A program made the position numbers and the translations under genes. From Henckelia pumila (taxonomy: Eukaryota; Streptophyta; Magnoliopsida; Lamiales; Gesneriaceae), in the NCBI RefSeq assembly GCF_033568475.1, contig NC_133121.1:131410375-131474374 (forward strand): 64,000 nucleotides of DNA, read 5' to 3'. Every line of letters begins with the position of its first letter. The first letter of the stretch is position 1. The notes below the pieces were generated by a model. The model made no database searches. It was not told the origin of the DNA and saw only the letters and a list, made by a program, of their open reading frames with translations. This document shows, piece by piece, positions 58,760-64,000 of this stretch.

Positions 58760-59808
58760 ATAAATGCATATATACTCTCGTGCATTCAAATAAACATTCA
58801 AATATGATTTCAAATAAGCATTCAATCATGCAAGTATGTGATTTCTTTGGAACACTCGAATAATGTCTAATTCGAGTTAATCGTTCCATTCAATTCTAAG
58901 TCGTCTTTTACCTTATTCGCTTCGAAGGTACTTCAATCTGAAATCAATAACAAGGATAATAGTTAATATCCAATCAAACTCTTTCAAAAACTCAATCAAC
59001 TTCTTCAATCGATAAATAAGAAAATCGACACTGTACCGACTTCAATCTTTCAACTGACCAAAGCTGCTACCTCGCAACTCTGCTGACTTCAATTCAATCT
59101 ATCATAAGAAGTCAATAGGATCAATATCGACATCCAAAAGCTCAATCAAACTCGATACGATCAAAATATTGAACGATATCCAAAACTCAAACTGACGGCA
59201 TAACGGCTATAAACTGATCAAACCGAAAATGCAGACAGCAAGATATCAATTCAATAAACTCATAATCATCTCAATATCATCAAAACAATTCAAATCCTTC
59301 AAATCTAAAATCTCCAATTTCGAATTAATCTTCCAAAAATCAAAACAATTCCAAACGACGCTCTATTTCAAAACCGACAGACAATAAACGATCAGAACTC
59401 TGCCAAGATCAACATACTCCAAACTCAATCGATTCTAACAACATCCGAAAATAGAAGTCTAGCTGATCGAAGAAAAACTTACTATAGAACGAAGCTCTCG
59501 CAGCCGTGATCGCTAATCTGCCTTCAGAAATAAATTCCAACGGACGGATCGAGCTCGGGGAGAAATCTGGAAGCTTGAGAAAGCTTGGAGTCGGCTCTAA
59601 TGGAGGAAGAGGCGATGGAGGTGATGAAGAGTGAAGAAAATCAAGTCAAAAATGCTTAAATATCTAACAAATCCAATATTTGTATTTTAGTCCCTGAAAA
59701 TTCCAAAAATTGCATTTTAGTCCCTGATCAAAATCGAATCGGCCCTCGACTTCTAAAATCTCTGATTATCTCAAATAAAGTCCATTAAGATAATTTTGGG
59801 GCGTTACA

Positions 59809-62800
59809 ATTCTCCCCCTCTAAGAATCGATTTCGTCCTCGAAATCAAACATGATTCTATCACAAGGTCGAGGCTTGAATCAAAGGACTGCAATAAGAAT
59901 TTACAACTTGGAACTAAGTCCAGAATTTGCTTCCAATCTAACTCTGAATCGTTCGTCTCAATCTGTTCGACATCTCAATCAATCTGAAAAAGTCCGAAAC
60001 TCTAGTCGATTAATTCATCAACACTCTGTCCATCTATCAAGATTCGACTCATCTTCGTCAGAAATCCCTCTAAGCTTAGTCACAATTCGAATCATCTTAC
60101 GTTCTAAACCAAGAGACAAAGGGAATTAATCTCAAAATTCAATTCGATCATCCTCTACTCTCGCACAACTTCTATAATGTGCCTCCAAAAACTCGTCAAA
60201 CTCTGTCGTTGCACGAAATTTCTACAAACATCAAGAATTTCATCAACTAATGCTAAGTCGAGCACTACTACTCAAAGCAATTCTTCTAAAGTTCGACTCA
60301 TCTGATCTGGCTGTCCGTCGTTCTGAGGGTATCGAATCAAAAGTAGTTGAAATCGACAACAAAATTCTCGTCAAAGTCTATGCCGAAAGGACAATGCATC
60401 AAGGATCTCAGTCTAAACTGACAGACTTCGGCAATTCATGACATCTGACAACATCTGACAAGATATCAATTCTCTGTTCTTCATCAAAATCATTCCATAC
60501 AGAAAACTGTAACAGATCCTATCTATCGGTCAATCAAAATCAGACAGTAGATAAAATAAGAACAAATTCTTCGGTTCTAAACATCAGTTGCTGCATTCGC
60601 TCCTTCTGCTAAAAAAATTCAAAACAGAAATCTCAATAAGAAAAAAACCAAGTACTGCAAGACTGTCAGTACTAAAACTCAGAATACAGAAAAACGAATA
60701 ATCAGGAATTTCATCATCAGATAACCAGATCAAAGAAATTCATTCGGTTCAATCAGAATTCAAACGTCGAGATTAGTCTACAACTGATCGACGTACAATA
60801 CTGAAAAGATTGAAGCTCTGAACGATCAGTACAATTCTCACAACCAGAAAGCAAGAAATTTATCAATAAGAATTCCTAATTCCAACTAATACTTCTGAGA
60901 GATTCGGTCAACAGAAAATTCTTCGTCAATACAGGATTATTCGTCAAAACAAATGGCCTGTCAAAAGTTCAAAACGGCCATACCTCAATTCGGAAACGAT
61001 TTTGAAAAAGCTCACTTCACAAACTTCCTGTAGATAAAAATTCGGATCTCAATTCAGTTTCGAACTCATTCTGACAATTGGGACCAATCTAGAAGTTCAA
61101 TCCGAACAACTTCAGTCGTTCAATAACCATTGGCACATCAACCAATTCAGGTTACAATCCAATACATCAACTGTAAAGCTTCGAGAGTTCGTTCATATTA
61201 TTCTGTAACAACAGTCATTCTACATAATAAATCAAGAATTCTTAGAATCGAGAATTCTTATCGGAGGATTCCATCACTCGTTCAACGATACTCCGATGAC
61301 ATCTCATCTCGAACTCAACAAAGTAGTCTTACTACTAAAAATCAACGAATTGTGATCTCAACTCCATTCTGAATCAGAATAGACTGTACACAGAAAATTG
61401 GATCGTTCTCTTTCTGACTGCTGACAGTTCACAACATCAGAAACTATACTTTGAATCTCATACTTCATCATCCTCTATTCAATCTGATTCCTCAATTTAT
61501 CAACAAACATCTTCCGATCATCTGGAAGAACTCTGAATAAACTTCAAAGTGCAAAACTCCTGATACTCTGTCTCAAATCGAAACATCTGGCACAACAAAA
61601 GTTATTCGCTAAAAAGGCATCAATAAAAACCTGAAACTCAGATTATACTCAGATCTGATCTATCTTCATCGGATTCTGAAAGGTCGAATCAGATTCCAAA
61701 GCGTTATCAATCTTCTCAATCAACTCTGGTTCGAAGTCGAATGAAGGAGTCAAGATAAACGTTCCATCTTTTTCAGACTCTAACAAAAGTGCAGCAATCA
61801 TCTATCAAGAAGACAACTGAAGTAGATAAAATAAGATCAGATCATATAGCTTACAATTGTAGCTGTTACCATCAGTTCTCCGGATAATAATAAAATTCGC
61901 AGTCAGATTAATCGTCCCCTATAACTCTCTTTCCCAACTCATAATCAGTTCGAACTGCGACAATCAAAACTTCTATCTTCCAAGATCAGAATAGATTACT
62001 GAAATCTTCCAAGCAATAAGATCTCTTTGAGACTCAAATCGGAAACTAATGTTGCATCTCGAGCGTCTTCAACTTCTCCGATGCTCAAGATAATACGGAG
62101 CTATTCTGAACAGAAATAAGTCTCAACTCTCAATAAGAAGAAGTGCAAAGCACTGAAAGGTCATCAATACCGAAAAAATAAATAATACTGAGGTTTTATT
62201 CAATCTCTCCTTCAATTCAATAAGAACTGGTCTCAAATATACAAACTAAACAGGAGAACAAAACCTGCTGAGTATTCGTCTAATCAACAATAAGGATTTC
62301 TCAAAGGATTTGCGGTAGAACTCGCTAAATCAAAGAATCTTCAAATTCAGATAAGGACGTCGATCCAGATCAATTCATTACTGCTCTAGTCTTGAGGTAT
62401 TCAATAAAATTCCATCTTCTTAGAGAAAAGATCGAGGAAAAGACAACTCGTTCTCCACAAGATTCAGACATCAGAAGAATAGCATAATTGATCGACAAGA
62501 AAATCTGCGAACAATCCTTAAAGAATCTAAAAGATCAATATGGCTCTTCTAAGGATAAGAGTTTCATCGATAAGAATATTCAAGAACTCATCTACAACTC
62601 TCTGGATTCAGTTCAAAGGACTCATAATTACTGCAGATGCAATTCCAATTCAATCTGTGCGAAAAAAAATTCAAATCGGTCGTACCTCATTCCGAATTCA
62701 ATCTCTGAAACTTCTTCCCTTCCGATTATCAGTCGATGATGTCTGATCTAAAATTAATGTTGAACTCATCCTCTCGACTCAGAGGCAAATCTGGAATCTC

Positions 62801-63895
62801 AACTAGAACAACATCAGCAAACTCAACAACTCTGTTAAATCAACCAACACGGTTGATTGAAGACATCATCTGCATACCTCAAACATTCCTCCGCACCTTT
62901 CTGTAACAAACAGTAATAGACAATTAATAATAAAGGAATTCTTAATTCAGGAGTTTTACCGGAGGAAATCCATTCGTATACCGTCTCGGATCTGAATCTG
63001 GCAACTGTCTGAAATCAACCTCGGTTGCCCTGTATTCGGTTAATATACTACATCGATAATATAATCAAATCTGATAACCGAATTATAGTACTGTTCAGTA
63101 CAATCAACTCTCATCGAATCAAAGTTCAAAAATTCAAACTAAACTCACCGCAACTAATTCAGATACTCAAAAGTAGAAGAAGTATTAATCTAACTTCTCA
63201 ATAAGAAGAAAAAGTTGCATCAATATCTAACAGCAACAGAGTCGAAAGACTAGAATCAAACAGTTACCTGCTTCATCATCGTCAAGAGCAGTTAGAGTCT
63301 GTGAATCCTCGAGCAAGTACTAAAGCCTTGCAGTTGGTAACCAACTAACTGAATCCGTCGTTCATCGCTGTAGTTTACAAGAATCAAACAACTGATCGAT
63401 CTCTTCTAATCAGCTTTCACACCCAAACTCATTCTCAGAACTCCTCAGAGTTGAAGGGTTAACAGACTAAAATCTCATCAGTAATTCTTCCATCAGTTCA
63501 GTCACAAAACAAATCTGTACAATCGGGTTCGCTACTAGTTGAATCCTGTTCAAAATTGCCGAGTAGAAAATCTAATTCAAGAAGATTAGGACACAACATC
63601 TCAAATACATCTATCCGGTGTCCAACAACCTCATCTCGACATACTCATTCGATCTCTAGAGTATTCAATGCAACCAGTAACCCGAAACAGTTCGTATCTC
63701 AATTAATTCATGCTTTAAAATTTAAATCACATATCCAAGTAATTCAAATAATTCTCAATCATAAAGCATGCTCGCATTGAATTTAATAAATCAATTAAAT
63801 AACTCAAACACATGCGAGAAGCCAATTCAAGCGGACTCGATCTACCCGCTCACTCTAGTTCAGTCCAAGAATCTTATCGCTCTGATACCATTTAA
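59809..63895 (-). other. Interior of the outer gypsy element
   Basis: About 4.1 kb rich in TCAATCTGA/AATTC words with only short open frames on either strand, none of which I recognise. Weak echoes of a gypsy integrase lie near 60.3 kb, so at least part is a decayed pol region rather than purely non-coding filler. No host gene is seen. Confidence 0.6.
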
Positions 63896-64000
63896 TGTGA
63901 GGCCTCGATTCTAAACATCTAATCTCGGAATTAAACAACAATAGGGCATTCAAGATTCAAGATTAAAAGTAATAATTTTTTTTAAACAGTGCTCGCTCGA
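63896..64000 (-). repeat. Start of the outer element's 5' LTR (cut by window edge)
   Basis: The first 105 bases match 50244 onward (TGTGAGGCCTCGATTCTAAA and so on), ending as the palindrome cluster begins (CTCGCTCGA). Confidence 0.9.

Larger units (their letters stand above)
50244..59808 (-). repeat. 3' LTR of the outer gypsy element, interrupted
   Basis: Starts TGTGAGGCCTCG, ends GGGGCGTTACA. It matches the start of the other LTR at 63896 with few differences over the visible 100 bases. It contains three near-perfect palindromes at 50343-50374, 50417-50450 and 50487-50524. Host of the nested gypsy element at 51431-58759. Confidence 0.8.
50244..64000 (-). mobile_element. Large gypsy-type LTR element with decayed interior, continues past window
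   Basis: Minus-strand element. Its 3' LTR is 50244-51430 plus 58765-59808 (about 2.23 kb once the nested element is set aside). A purine tract (GAGGGGGAGAAT on the minus strand) abuts the LTR at 59809. The internal region is 59809-63895, about 4.1 kb. The primer site (TGGTATCAGAGC on the minus strand, complementary to initiator tRNA-Met) is near 63879-63890, and the 5' LTR begins at 63896 and runs off the right edge. The interior has no long open frame; faint gypsy integrase-like wording (PQNDGQ) is seen near 60.3 kb. It is broken many times over. It resembles a LARD-style or heavily decayed element. It is older than its nested guest; LTR divergence cannot be measured as only about 100 bases of the second LTR are visible. 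Confidence 0.8.

Noticed and set aside
59796-63780. Several 60-90-residue plus-strand frames in the outer gypsy interior
   Set aside because: Ser/Ile/Arg-rich translations of repetitive TCAATC-type words without family features.

Overview
This window is nuclear DNA of a flowering plant, most likely a eudicot. The evidence is genes split by many short GT-AG introns, AT-rich intergenic DNA with long (TA)n tracts, a plant-type mitochondrial citrate synthase of 473 residues, plant-specific protein families (DC1, zinc-ribbon/RING-H2) and dense LTR retrotransposons using the initiator-Met primer site. I cannot fix the species from sequence alone.

Left part (1-30,100), gene-rich. A minus-strand MFSD12-like transporter gene runs off the left edge; eight of its exons were resolved with consistent phases. 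About 6.3 kb of AT-rich DNA follows, holding a truncated hAT element with a clear 8-bp target duplication (4440-5308), a second decayed hAT relic and several small foldback or MITE-like elements. Two identical tRNA-Ser(GCT) genes lie in tandem at 8890-9133, just upstream of an intronless RING-H2 gene (9348-10229). A PIF/Harbinger-like insertion and a related-family LTR relic separate this from a complete 19-coding-exon mitochondrial citrate synthase gene (15427-22228). A 5'-truncated L1-type LINE lies tail-on to it, then a small conserved coiled-coil protein gene of unknown function (30054 to 28046, minus).

Right part (30,280-64,000), mostly transposon strata. A Ty1/copia element (30280-37811, target duplication GTTAT) carries a solo gypsy LTR inside it (32139-33478, target duplication GTGGA). 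Next come a 545-bp tandem duplication whose second copy is split by a 2.8-kb solo LTR (41024-43827, target duplication GGTTA), an intact single-exon DC1-domain gene (47357 to 46578, minus), a LINE tail fragment and a foldback element. The end is a three-level nest: a copia 5' fragment is interrupted by a large gypsy-type element with 2.2-kb LTRs and a decayed interior (50244 to beyond the right edge), and that element's LTR holds a young, nearly whole chromodomain gypsy element (51431-58759, target duplication ATAAA).

No multi-gene pathway or operon-like system is present; the host genes are unrelated neighbours. The most unusual recurring signal is structural: three different gypsy LTR families in this window each carry a cluster of short near-palindromes at similar relative places (32139, 41024, 50244 and 51431/57439 copies). 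I found no convincing previously undescribed coding system.
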